Of a stretch of 24,956 nucleotides of DNA, positions 1 to 7,016 are shown piece by piece (position 1 is the first letter of the stretch; the number at the start of each line of letters is the position of its first letter). This DNA comes from a virus. The translations under genes were made by a program, and so were the position numbers. The DNA is taken from IMG/VR virus record IMGVR_UViG_3300042301_003029, positions 1 through 24,956 of that record. One strand, written 5' to 3'. A model generated the notes under the pieces. It made no database searches. It saw nothing but the letters and a program-made list of their open reading frames with translations, and had not been told where the DNA came from.

Positions 1-1386
1 TTGTTATGCGGAACTATTAACGTTACGTCGCAAACTAGAATAATCGATCCAGAACAATCAATTGTTTGGGTTAAAGGAATACCTACATGTCCCGAAGACC
101 CACAGATAACAGCTTTAATTAACAAAGTTGGAATTGATGATTTACAAAAATCAAAACGTGACATTAGTAAAAATGAAGCTAATGTATGTAGACAATTAGG
201 CAAAGCATTTAGACAACGAGATATGTATGAAGGAGCTGATTGGTATTTTGAACGAGTAAAGGCACATGTTGAAATTGTAAAACTAGAACCTGAAGTTGTA
301 TTTGAAGAAGAAGTACCTGCTGATATAGCAGCAAGCTTACAAAGCGATAAAGAATTTTTACAAAGCATACCAAAATCTTTTGAAAATGTAAGTCCAACGG
401 ACATGAAGAAATTAGCACAAGAGATTGAAGGCCAAATAGAAAAACTAATCAAAGAAAAAGAAGCACTTATTAGAAGTCATGCTAGTCCCGAAGTAATTAA
501 AGCGAAGGATGAATCTATTAAGAATTTAGGCAAAGAAAAGACAATCATTGATTTAACTGTTAAAGAAGAAAAAATGAAAGTTGAAGCAGTTAAATTAAAA
601 GATGATGCGAAGAAATTAAATAATTACTTGATTGGCGCGGGTATTACTATTTTACTTATGTTTTTAGGTATTATGATTTTATTCCAACGAAAAACAATTA
701 AAGGTCAAGACAAAGAAATACTTAGACAGTTGGCAGATATAAATACTAAAAACACCTACTTAGAATATGCTGCGCGAATTATTAGGCACGATATGCACTC
801 TGGTATCAACACATACATACCACGTGGGATATCGTCATTAGAAAAAAGATTACCTGCAGATACTATCAAAGAACTTAAGATTGAAGGTTCACTTAAAATG
901 GTACGCGAAGGATTAAATCATACACAACGGGTTTATAAAAGTGTATATGAATTTACCAATCTAGTTAAACGTACTGTAGATTTTGATACGGACGAACAAG
1001 ATGTTACGCAATTATTGAATAACCATTTTGAAAAGACTTCTTATGCCAAACAAGTTTCAATTTCAGAGTTAGGAGTATTGCCAGTTAATTCAATTTTATT
1101 TTGCAATGCGCTTGAGAATTTAGTTAAGAACGGATTGAAATATAATAACAGCGAAAACAAAACCGTATCAATATTTATAGAAGACAATCATATCATAGTA
1201 CAAGATAATGGAATTGGTATGACAAACAAACAATTTAAAAAACATTTAAAATCGGTTTCGAAAGAAAATAATGATGAAATTGGCCTTGGATTAAACATAT
1301 CTTTTGCTATATTAAAAGAGCATGGATTTGATATGGAATGTGAGGAAAATGAAATTGGAACTAAAATAAAAATAAAAGTAAAATAG
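1..1386 (+). CDS. Sensor histidine kinase, 5' end cut by window
   Basis: The frame is open from base 1 and the first in-frame ATG is only at residue 75, so the gene very probably begins upstream; residue numbers here count from base 1. A TPR-like helical stretch (about residues 60-95) is followed by a long charged coiled coil (about 130-207), one membrane helix (209-228) and a cytoplasmic kinase core. The phosphoacceptor box is IIRHDMHSGIN with His263. The ATPase domain shows the N box (NALENLVKNGLKYN, 369-382), G1 (DNGIGM, 402-407) and G2 (GLGL, 428-431). By family rule it autophosphorylates His263 and passes the phosphate to a receiver, most likely the next gene 9 nt downstream. TPR-coiled-coil-TM kinases are common in Bacteroidetes; one in a phage is unusual. 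Kinase assignment is firm; the signal sensed is unknown. Confidence 0.9.
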   Translation: MLCGTINVTSQTRIIDPEQSIVWVKGIPTCPEDPQITALINKVGIDDLQKSKRDISKNEANVCRQLGKAFRQRDMYEGADWYFERVKAHVEIVKLEPEVVFEEEVPADIAASLQSDKEFLQSIPKSFENVSPTDMKKLAQEIEGQIEKLIKEKEALIRSHASPEVIKAKDESIKNLGKEKTIIDLTVKEEKMKVEAVKLKDDAKKLNNYLIGAGITILLMFLGIMILFQRKTIKGQDKEILRQLADINTKNTYLEYAARIIRHDMHSGINTYIPRGISSLEKRLPADTIKELKIEGSLKMVREGLNHTQRVYKSVYEFTNLVKRTVDFDTDEQDVTQLLNNHFEKTSYAKQVSISELGVLPVNSILFCNALENLVKNGLKYNNSENKTVSIFIEDNHIIVQDNGIGMTNKQFKKHLKSVSKENNDEIGLGLNISFAILKEHGFDMECEENEIGTKIKIKVK

Positions 1387-1395
1387 AGAAAAGAG

Positions 1396-1833
1396 ATGAT
1401 TGATTCAATTTTGTTAGTAGATGATGAGGATTTATTCCATTTAGTGTTTGAAGATGCATGTTCGTTGCTTGATATAAGTTTATCATTGCAGTCACTTAGT
1501 AGTGCAGATGAAGCTGAGAAGAAATTTAAACGATGGTTTAATGATGGCGGATTAGATGAAAAACCAGAATGTGTATTTGTCGATTTAAATATAATTGGTA
1601 GTTCGTTTGATGGTATTGAATTGATACGAAAAATTAATTTTGAATATGGCAATCAAGTTGTTATCGGAATCATTTCATCATCAAATGAATCAGAAGAGCA
1701 AGCACGTGCTATACAAGTAGGAGCACAGTTTTGGATTATCAAATCAGATGACATAGAACCTAGATTGGAAGAATTTAGAAAAGACTATGATGGTTATAAA
1801 AATAGAACAGCACCATTTAAAATTTATAAATGA
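1396..1833 (+). CDS. Stand-alone response regulator receiver protein
   Basis: This 145-aa protein is a single receiver (CheY-like) domain with no output domain. It carries the acidic pair Asp9-Asp10 (ILLVDDED), the phospho-acceptor Asp63 (VFVDLN), the Ser switch residue in GIISSSN (94-96) and the conserved Lys116 (WIIKSDD), so all catalytic positions are intact. A purine-rich RBS (AGAAAAGAG) precedes the ATG, and the gene starts 9 nt after the kinase stop, which makes the two a probable cognate pair. The stop overlaps the start of the next gene (ATGA). Without a DNA-binding domain, signalling should go through protein contact, perhaps to the coiled-coil membrane protein encoded next, or by phosphorelay into a host pathway. 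A longer loop (about 45-60) sits before the Asp63 strand. Confidence 0.9.
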   Translation: MIDSILLVDDEDLFHLVFEDACSLLDISLSLQSLSSADEAEKKFKRWFNDGGLDEKPECVFVDLNIIGSSFDGIELIRKINFEYGNQVVIGIISSSNESEEQARAIQVGAQFWIIKSDDIEPRLEEFRKDYDGYKNRTAPFKIYK

Positions 1834-2507
1834 TTAAAATTGATGTAAATACTAAAAAACAGTTAATTGAACTTTATCAGAAAAAAGGTATTGGTCTCGA
1901 AGGCAATATTACAAAGCTTATTGAACGAGAAGATGATGAAGACTTTAAAGAGTATTTGAAAGATTGTGAATCTAAAGACGCAGAAAAAAGAAAGAAGCGG
2001 CTGGAGATGACTAAAAAGATTCAAAAACAAAATGAAGAATTGACTTCATTGAATGATGAAAATCAAAGAATATTAACTGAGTTACAAGATACTCTAGAAA
2101 ATGTTGAACAATCAAAAACGGCATTTGAATTACAAAATAAAGAATTGAATGAATGGAAAACAACTAACATTCGTTTAACAGAAGAGTTACGGGTAGAAAT
2201 GATACGTGCTGAACAAGCAAAATTAGATGCAGAGGCTGCAAAACAAAATGCAGAGAATGATTTGGATTTATTACAAAAGCGCAATCAAACAGAACTTATT
2301 TCAACCATAGTTAAAGTTGCACTTTATGTAATTGTTGGCGTCGGTGTTATTACTACAGGCGTATATGTATTTACTTTGATTGTTGGAAAAGATACTCAAG
2401 TTATAAGTGCAGCTTGGTCAAACATATTTGGGATATTGCTTACCAATGCATTTAGTATTATTGGAACAATCATGGGAATAAAATACGCAACAAATCAATC
2501 TGAATAA
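1830..2507 (+). CDS. Coiled-coil protein with two C-terminal membrane helices
   Basis: I do not recognise a family for this 225-aa protein. Residues 55-155 form a long Glu/Lys/Gln-rich coiled coil. Two hydrophobic helices follow, at about 160-185 (VALYVIVGVGVITTGVYVF) and 195-220 (IFGILLTNAFSIIGTIMGI), so it is probably anchored by its C-terminus with the coiled coil in the cytoplasm. The start ATG overlaps the receiver stop by 4 nt and its own stop overlaps the next start by 1 nt, so translation with the kinase and receiver is probably coupled. This context suggests an effector or scaffold of the signalling module, but that is inference from position only. Confidence 0.8.
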   Translation: MIKIDVNTKKQLIELYQKKGIGLEGNITKLIEREDDEDFKEYLKDCESKDAEKRKKRLEMTKKIQKQNEELTSLNDENQRILTELQDTLENVEQSKTAFELQNKELNEWKTTNIRLTEELRVEMIRAEQAKLDAEAAKQNAENDLDLLQKRNQTELISTIVKVALYVIVGVGVITTGVYVFTLIVGKDTQVISAAWSNIFGILLTNAFSIIGTIMGIKYATNQSE

Positions 2508-2854
2508 TGAATTATAAACATATTGCAATATCTTTATTGATATTTTTTCTTGGCCAAATCGTTGTTTGGGTTCAAGTAAATGGTCCTTTGTTGTGGCAAT
2601 GGGCTAAAACATATAAATTTGCATTGATGTTATTAGGAGTTCCTATAACATGGGCATTCATGGAAGCAACGCGTTATGCAGTGTCTGGGTATGGGGGACA
2701 ATTCTGGCCAGGTCGCTTTACTTCATTTGTTGCTGGCATCATTGTATTTACCATTATGACATACATGTTCAAAGGCGAAGTTATAACATTGAAAACATCA
2801 GTTTCATTATTATTAGCATTTGCTCTTATTTTAGTACAGCTGTTTTGGAAGTAG
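2507..2854 (+). CDS. Small multi-pass membrane protein
   Basis: This 115-aa protein is almost entirely hydrophobic and has about four membrane helices (roughly residues 6-25, 39-60, 70-90 and 96-114), with aromatic residues at the helix ends. A conserved-looking loop, YAVSGYGGQFWPGRF, lies between helices 2 and 3. The start overlaps the previous stop (TAATG), which places it last in the kinase-receiver cassette. Holin, ion-conducting or sensory-accessory roles are all possible; nothing in the sequence decides. A clearer holin candidate lies at 5012. Confidence 0.75.
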   Translation: MNYKHIAISLLIFFLGQIVVWVQVNGPLLWQWAKTYKFALMLLGVPITWAFMEATRYAVSGYGGQFWPGRFTSFVAGIIVFTIMTYMFKGEVITLKTSVSLLLAFALILVQLFWK

Positions 2855-2856
2855 CA

Positions 2857-2868
2857 ATATTTATATAA
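2857..2868 (+). promoter_or_regulatory. TATTTATA-type upstream box
   Basis: ATATTTATATAA lies in the 15-nt gap before the nucleotidyltransferase-like gene and ends 1 nt before its ATG. It is one of at least nine + strand copies of the same AT-rich box in this window. A promoter role is inferred from recurrence and position. The very short distance to the ATG is odd for a promoter and leaves a role in translation initiation open. Confidence 0.5.
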
Positions 2869-2869
2869 A

Positions 2870-3904
2870 ATGCTGAAAGAATACGAAACACAACATCAAC
2901 TTAATCCTAAACTATGGACAGATGATCAATGTCTGCCAAGCAAAGTTCGTAATGGATTTTTAAAAATTGCTAATAAGTTCTATGATTTTCTAGAAATTGA
3001 TGTACCTATATATGATATCATCATGATTGGCAGCAATGCAAACTATAATTGGACAGAACATAGTGATATAGATTTGCACGTTGTAATAAATTATTTAGAT
3101 GTTGGAAAAAATTTATATTTAGTTGAACAGTACCTGCAAGCCAAAAAAAGCGTTTGGAGTTCAAAATACCCGTTAACGTTTAAAGGCATGAACATTGAAT
3201 TATATGCACAAGATTCAAATGAAAATTTGCACGCATCGGTTGGAATATATTCGGTGTTAAAAGAAAAATGGATACGTAAACCATCCGCCGATTTAATTTC
3301 AATTGACGATGATTTAATTCATCAGAAAGCGGCTCCATATGAATATGAAATAAATAAAATTTCTCCAGACGATCCAGATGCTGAAATGAAAATCAAACGT
3401 TTACTTGTTAAATTAAGGCATTTGCGTCAAGCAGGTTTAGATACAGCGGGTGAATACTCTGTTGAAAATTTAGCATATAAACATCTTCGCAATAAAGGAT
3501 TACTTGATCATCTCAAGGAAATGTTTCGATTAGTTACTATGAATCAATTAACAATTGATGAAAACGTTGTGAATTCATTAGCTAATCACATCAATAAAAA
3601 ACAAACATTAACAGAATCAGATTGGTTGAATATATTACATCAAACCAACGGAGTTGAGGATGCAATGGGACAATGGCGGCATCCAGGACGATGCACTATG
3701 ATACCTAGCAATCGCATTACGATGCGTAATGTACCTTTTAAAGTATTAGGTATCGATGATACGGGTCAAGTGCATGTAATGAAACCAGAACAAGAATATA
3801 CATATCCAGGTACGCAAGTATTTGAAATTCCAATGACAGCACAACATAAAACCTGGTTGATGCAACTAAAAAATCAATTAAAAAATGGAGCACATTATGA
3901 CTAA
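2870..3904 (+). CDS. Nucleotidyltransferase-like phage protein
   Basis: Residues 48-75 carry the nucleotidyltransferase signature: Gly54-Ser55, then Asp66-x-Asp68 (MIGSNANYNW, then HSDIDLHVV). The beta strand NIELYAQD (about 108-115) could supply the third carboxylate. This is the Pol-beta/MNT fold that transfers a nucleotide to protein, RNA or small molecules. The helical middle (about 165-245) is followed by a separate C-terminal region (about 265-335) with a short beta-rich sequence (TMIPSNRITMRNVPFKVLG). At 344 aa it is longer than minimal MNT toxins, and no antitoxin partner is visible. Similar proteins occur, as I recall, in T4-like marine phages. The substrate is unknown. The start has no strong Shine-Dalgarno sequence, and the TATTTATA box sits directly upstream. 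Confidence 0.75.
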   Translation: MLKEYETQHQLNPKLWTDDQCLPSKVRNGFLKIANKFYDFLEIDVPIYDIIMIGSNANYNWTEHSDIDLHVVINYLDVGKNLYLVEQYLQAKKSVWSSKYPLTFKGMNIELYAQDSNENLHASVGIYSVLKEKWIRKPSADLISIDDDLIHQKAAPYEYEINKISPDDPDAEMKIKRLLVKLRHLRQAGLDTAGEYSVENLAYKHLRNKGLLDHLKEMFRLVTMNQLTIDENVVNSLANHINKKQTLTESDWLNILHQTNGVEDAMGQWRHPGRCTMIPSNRITMRNVPFKVLGIDDTGQVHVMKPEQEYTYPGTQVFEIPMTAQHKTWLMQLKNQLKNGAHYD

Positions 3905-4097
3905 TAGTAAAGGATTAGGCGATGACATCAAACGCATAACCAGTGCAACTAAACTTGATGAACTTGCAAAACGAATTGCACAGCTTTTAGATGAAGATTG
4001 TGGTTGTGATGATCGACAAGCGTGGTTGAATGAAAAAACTAAAAATTGGTCAAGATATAAAAAACAAAACAAGGACATAAATGGCAATAATAAATAA
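3897..4097 (+). CDS. Small conserved phage protein with Cys-Gly-Cys motif
   Basis: This 66-aa protein begins MTNSKGLGDDIKRIT and contains DCGCDDRQAWLNE near residues 38-50. I recall similar CGC-x-x-R-x-x-x-LN proteins from Bacteroidetes and marine phages, where the function is unknown. The start at 3897 is chosen over the in-frame ATG at 3885 because GGAG at 3887-3890 is correctly spaced for it. The gene overlaps the end of the nucleotidyltransferase gene by 8 nt and the next gene by 17 nt. The paired cysteines could bind a metal ion, but two residues alone are weak evidence. Confidence 0.7.
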   Translation: MTNSKGLGDDIKRITSATKLDELAKRIAQLLDEDCGCDDRQAWLNEKTKNWSRYKKQNKDINGNNK

Positions 4098-4977
4098 AAC
4101 GGGTATTACCAGCGGCGGTACTATTCAAGCTGAGCACGTAACTAGAGCTATCGATGCATTGAGTGGCGGAAGTACCGATTCAGTTGTTGCAACTGGTTCA
4201 TTTAATGGAACGTTAACAGGAAATGCAACCACTGCAACAACAGCAACCACTGCAACAACAGCAACCACTGCTACTAATGCAACAAATACAGCTGTAACTA
4301 ATACGTCAACTGGTACGGGCCCATATTATATTACATTTGTTGAATCAGCAACGGGTAACGTTGGGCAACGTGTTGATGCAACTGGATTAACATATAATGC
4401 AACAACCGATACGATTACAGCAACAGCTTCTTTTGCTACAACAGCATTGAGTGCTTCTTATGCAGCAAACGTTCCTTCTACGGCAAGTTATGCCTTAGCG
4501 GCATTAAGTTCATCATACGCAGTAACAGCATCATTTGCTTTGAATGCTGGTGGAGGATCTGGTGTAGGATTTCCATTTACGGGTAGTGCACAAGTTACTG
4601 GTTCGATGGATATCACAGGTTCTTTAACAGTATCTGGATCAACGCGTATTGTTGGCGGAACTACAATATCAGGTTCGTTGGCAGTATCTGGATCGACAAC
4701 TATTAACGGAACAACAAATCTTATAGGAACAACAAATCTTACAGGCAGTATTAATGTTAGTCAAGCTGATGGCAGTACATTACGTGGTAAAATAACCGGC
4801 GGTGAAAACTTGATTATAGATTTAACTGAAGTAGGTAAGAGTCCGGCAGTTGGTACTTTTATTATACCAATTCGACAACCGGTCACGCCATATCCTGGTT
4901 CTATATATATTGATACTTCCAACGGACGATTTTATATATATGATGGTTCCAATTGGCAACAAATTCAATATGTATAA
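4081..4977 (+). CDS. Repetitive tail-fibre or virion appendage protein
   Basis: This 298-aa protein is built of low-complexity Ala/Thr/Ser/Gly/Asn sequence. After a short N-terminal domain (1-45, INKTGITSGGTIQAEHVTRA) comes a TAT/NAT repeat, several SYA or SFA repeats (about 118-160) and a series of x-GSLTVSGST-type beta repeats (about 170-225) typical of trimeric fibres. The C-terminal motif YPGSIYIDTSNGRFYIYDG is typical of the ends of phage fibre or appendage proteins in Bacteroidetes phages. Neither a signal peptide nor a membrane helix is seen, which fits a virion protein. AAGGA at 4071-4075 is the RBS. It could be a tail fibre, a capsid decoration fibre or a fibre hinge segment; the sequence does not separate these. 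No host-binding tip domain is obvious. Confidence 0.75.
   Translation: MAIINKTGITSGGTIQAEHVTRAIDALSGGSTDSVVATGSFNGTLTGNATTATTATTATTATTATNATNTAVTNTSTGTGPYYITFVESATGNVGQRVDATGLTYNATTDTITATASFATTALSASYAANVPSTASYALAALSSSYAVTASFALNAGGGSGVGFPFTGSAQVTGSMDITGSLTVSGSTRIVGGTTISGSLAVSGSTTINGTTNLIGTTNLTGSINVSQADGSTLRGKITGGENLIIDLTEVGKSPAVGTFIIPIRQPVTPYPGSIYIDTSNGRFYIYDGSNWQQIQYV
4225..4278 (+). repeat. 18-bp in-frame tandem repeat in the fibre gene
   Basis: The unit GCAACCACTGCAACAACA occurs at 4225-4242 and 4243-4260 and in diverged form at 4261-4278; it encodes alternating Ala-Thr-Thr. A second 18-bp pair (GGAACAACAAATCTTATA and near-copy) occurs at 4708-4743. Both are multiples of three and so can change copy number without breaking the frame. 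Confidence 0.85.
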
Positions 4978-4990
4978 TATACAGCATTCA

Positions 4991-5002
4991 ATATTTATAT
5001 AA
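4991..5002 (+). promoter_or_regulatory. TATTTATA-type upstream box before holin gene
   Basis: ATATTTATATAA lies 10-20 nt before the ATG at 5012 and is followed by an AAAAGGAAAA ribosome-binding stretch. The box probably drives the 5012-6277 cluster. Promoter function is inferred from its repetition elsewhere in the window. Confidence 0.55.
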
Positions 5003-5011
5003 AAGGAAAAT

Positions 5012-5182
5012 ATGAAAAAGTTAACAAAAGAACAATTACTTGGTATTCTTCGTCACACCTTAACATTCGTTGGTGGTATTTTGATTACCAAAGGACTTAT
5101 TGATGAAGCAACTGCTACAGAAATTATCGGTGGCATTATTACTTTAACTGGAACTATTTGGTCAGTATTAGCAAAGGCTTAA
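5012..5182 (+). CDS. Putative holin, Pam3-gp28-like
   Basis: This 56-aa ORF reads MKKLTKEQLLGILRHTLT, then FVGGILITKGLI, a short DEATATEI turn and a second hydrophobic helix ending in IWSVLAKA. The pattern of an LLGILR start, a Gly-rich first helix ending in KGLIDEAT and a second helix ending in WS-x-x-AK closely matches the Pam3-gp28 family of short phage holins, as I remember it. Such proteins form membrane lesions that release endolysin; a lysozyme-LysM endolysin is encoded about 1.8 kb downstream. The RBS is AAAAGGA, and the stop is 1 nt before the next start. The 56-aa length is normal for the family. Function has not been tested here; a structural membrane peptide is the alternative. 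Confidence 0.8.
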   Translation: MKKLTKEQLLGILRHTLTFVGGILITKGLIDEATATEIIGGIITLTGTIWSVLAKA

Positions 5183-5183
5183 T

Positions 5184-5633
5184 ATGAAACGTTTGAATGA
5201 ATGTGGTTGTGGATGTGGCGGTAAAAAAGGCGGATGTCAAGATTCGTATGAAGGAAGCATGGCAAAACATGATGCAATGGAATGTGCAGAAGATGCAGCT
5301 GCGATTGCTGATATGATTCAAGATGCTGATGATTTGCCGGAATGGTTAGAAGCTAAAATAACATTGGCAGCAGATTATATGAATCGAGTTAAAGATTATT
5401 TAACACATCATATGAATCGAAACTATTCTCATTCAGGACATATGCAACCACAATTCATTCCGGTTGGATTTAAAGACCAATTAAAACAAATGATGCCAGA
5501 GCGCATTGAAAAAACAGAAGCTGGTTATTTTGCTACTACTAAATCAGGACGCAGATTATCTAAACGTCCTAAATCTAAAAAAGCAGCATTAGCTCAATTA
5601 GCTGCAGTTGAAATTTCAAAACATAAAAAATAA
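5184..5633 (+). CDS. Conserved phage protein with Cys/Gly-rich N-terminus
   Basis: This 149-aa protein begins MKRLNECGCGCGGKKGGCQD, a Cys/Gly cluster that may bind metal. A helical segment follows (about 27-75, AMECAEDAAAIADMI then LPEWLEAKITLAADYMNRVKDYL), which I recognise as a widespread module in marine phage proteins, usually of unknown function. The C-terminus (about 105-149) is basic, with GYFATTKSGRRLSKRPKSKKAA patterning suggestive of nucleic-acid contact. The N-terminus contains Leu-Asn-Glu at residues 4-6, a possible but poor match to the capsid-targeting peptide described for the genes downstream. A virion or head-internal role is plausible, not shown. Confidence 0.75.
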   Translation: MKRLNECGCGCGGKKGGCQDSYEGSMAKHDAMECAEDAAAIADMIQDADDLPEWLEAKITLAADYMNRVKDYLTHHMNRNYSHSGHMQPQFIPVGFKDQLKQMMPERIEKTEAGYFATTKSGRRLSKRPKSKKAALAQLAAVEISKHKK

Positions 5634-5638
5634 GTTAC

Positions 5639-6277
5639 ATGGCATATTTAAATGCGAACATCCCAACAATCACATGTTTCATACGAAATGAATTCATGTT
5701 TAATCACGAACAAGGTAATGGTGAATTTACTGCTGCTGATGTACATTCGGTTGCATCTATACAAAAACGAACTCCATTATTTGAAGCATTCTTAGAAAAT
5801 GGTGTCAATTGGACTAGAAGACCAATACACGCATTTTGTTGGAAGAAAGATGCTGAAACATTGCCACTAACGGAACATGTATATTGGGATTGTTTTTCAT
5901 CATACATTGATGTACAAGTAAGAGAACGTATGTCAGGATTACGTGCAGATTTAATTTCTATAACTGGAGTTAAACGAAAAGGCACGTATATGTTTACTTT
6001 AGATTGGGCACACGAAAATAGAAACATGTTAGATACAAATTTCTCAGAAACGCCAGAACATAAATGCGGACATGTATTCAAAATGGATAATGGTAATTAT
6101 TTTATCTATCCTAATAACAGAATTATATGGATGGATAATGCGTGGACATTTAAACGCATTGATAAAAATCCTGGATATAAAATTGATATGACAGTATATA
6201 GTGTCGAAGGTAAAGGTGGATTTGAAACTGATTATTCTTATATGACCGAATTCAAACAAGATAAACAATCAAAGTGA
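5639..6277 (+). CDS. Conserved marine-phage protein of unknown function
   Basis: This 212-aa protein starts MAYLNANIPTITCFIRNEF, a beginning I recall from a conserved protein of T4-like cyanophages and other marine phages. Other landmarks are FEAFLENGVNWTRRPIHAF (about 48-66), then LPLTEHVYWDCFSSYI, and TYMFTLDWAHENRN (about 119-132). It looks soluble and beta-rich, with many aromatic residues, and has no signal peptide. No enzymatic motif is visible. Five nt separate it from the previous gene. Its conservation in large marine phages is one of the reasons for assigning this window to that group. Confidence 0.8.
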   Translation: MAYLNANIPTITCFIRNEFMFNHEQGNGEFTAADVHSVASIQKRTPLFEAFLENGVNWTRRPIHAFCWKKDAETLPLTEHVYWDCFSSYIDVQVRERMSGLRADLISITGVKRKGTYMFTLDWAHENRNMLDTNFSETPEHKCGHVFKMDNGNYFIYPNNRIIWMDNAWTFKRIDKNPGYKIDMTVYSVEGKGGFETDYSYMTEFKQDKQSK

Positions 6278-6288
6278 TATTTATTAAT
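6277..6288 (+). promoter_or_regulatory. TATTTATT-type box abutting a start codon
   Basis: ATATTTATTAAT overlaps the last base of the upstream stop codon and touches the ATG at 6289. The identical arrangement (AGTGATATTTATTAATATGA) occurs at 9315-9334. Because the box abuts the ATG, a promoter here could not make a transcript that includes this start codon with a normal +1 distance, so its role may be translational or it may serve the downstream genes. Confidence 0.4.
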
Positions 6289-6624
6289 ATGAAACTAATA
6301 AATTTACTTTTTGAATCAAAAGAAGAAAAAAAAGAAACTTTTGAAACATTTGCTGATACGCGCGAAGCTGGTGCAGAAAAGATTGTTGATAATGCCAAAA
6401 AGAAAGGCGGATTAGCATTACTTACATGGCATCATTTCAAAGTTAAATTACCATATTATAAACGAGCTGCCGAAGGTAAATTTGATTTAGATAAAGCAAA
6501 AAAAGAATATGAAGCTACATATAAAAAAATATCTACTTCAATGACACAAATTGAATTTCAACGAGAGGTTGGTCGTTTAGAAGTTTTAGGCGAATTGATT
6601 ATTCGTGAAGAACGAGGAAAGTAA
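6289..6624 (+). CDS. Small phage protein, DUF5661-like, with N-terminal LxE peptide
   Basis: The ATG at 6289 is preferred over the upstream GTG at 6274 because the GTG overlaps the previous gene's end and would translate the conserved box. The 111-aa product starts MKLINLLFE, one of five related N-terminal peptides in this segment. The rest (about 20-111) includes AGAEKIVDNAKKKGGLALLT and HHFKVKLPYYKRAAEGKF, then a helical C-terminus with QREVGRLEVLGELIIR. This resembles a small family, which I believe is DUF5661, seen in cyanophages and giant viruses. It is basic and helical. The function is unknown, and packaging in the virion head is inferred from the N-terminus. Confidence 0.75.
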   Translation: MKLINLLFESKEEKKETFETFADTREAGAEKIVDNAKKKGGLALLTWHHFKVKLPYYKRAAEGKFDLDKAKKEYEATYKKISTSMTQIEFQREVGRLEVLGELIIREERGK

Positions 6625-7016
6625 TGATACGATTAGTTGATTTGTTATCAGAAGATTTACGCAGATGGGTAAAAGAAAAATGGACAGATCAACATGGACG
6701 TCCTTGTGGCAGTTCCGAAACCAAAGGAGTTAAGAAATGTCGTCCTTCTCGAAAAGTATCAAAAGATACTCCCAAAACATGGGGTGCATTTGACAAAAAA
6801 GAAAAGAAAGCATTGGTTGCACAAAAGCGCCGAGTTGGTATGGGTAAACGTACTCCTAAGGCAGAAGGCGCGATTGAAGAAAAAAAGAAAGCAAAGCGCG
6901 ATGCTTGTTACTATAAAGTAAAAGCTCGATACGATGTTTGGCCATCTGCATATGGATCATTAGCACTTGCAGCTTGTAGAAAGAAAGGTGCAAAGAATTG
7001 GGGTAAAAAATCATGA
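6624..7016 (+). CDS. Very basic phage protein with N-terminal LSE peptide (DUF5872-like)
   Basis: This 130-aa, Lys/Arg-rich protein opens with MIRLVDLLSE and then WVKEKWTDQHGRPCGSS (about 15-31). Its C-terminus has YYKVKARYDVWPSAYGSLAL followed by ACRKKGAKNWGKKS. The C-terminal block (YKVK-R-Y-VWPSAY-S-A-A-CRK-GA-NWG) is a recurrent module in T4-like marine phages; I associate it with DUF5872, with modest certainty. The high charge suggests DNA or RNA binding, as expected of a head-internal protein. The start overlaps the previous stop by 1 nt (TAATG), and the stop overlaps the endolysin start by 4 nt. Cys28, Cys39, Cys98 and Cys118 could ligate a metal ion. Confidence 0.8.
   Translation: MIRLVDLLSEDLRRWVKEKWTDQHGRPCGSSETKGVKKCRPSRKVSKDTPKTWGAFDKKEKKALVAQKRRVGMGKRTPKAEGAIEEKKKAKRDACYYKVKARYDVWPSAYGSLALAACRKKGAKNWGKKS

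Noticed and set aside
1188-1652. 154-codon - strand ORF across the kinase-receiver junction
   Set aside because: It is antisense to two well-supported genes, Ser/Asn-rich and without a recognisable domain.
4225-4278. CRISPR-like or regulatory repeat array
   Set aside because: The repeats are contiguous, 18 bp, in frame and have no spacers; they encode Ala/Thr repeats of a fibre protein.
6274-6288. GTG starts at 6274 and 9315 giving N-terminus MIFINM
   Set aside because: Both overlap the upstream stop codon and merely translate the recurring TATTTATTAATATG box; the ATGs at 6289 and 9330 give the conserved N-terminal peptide.
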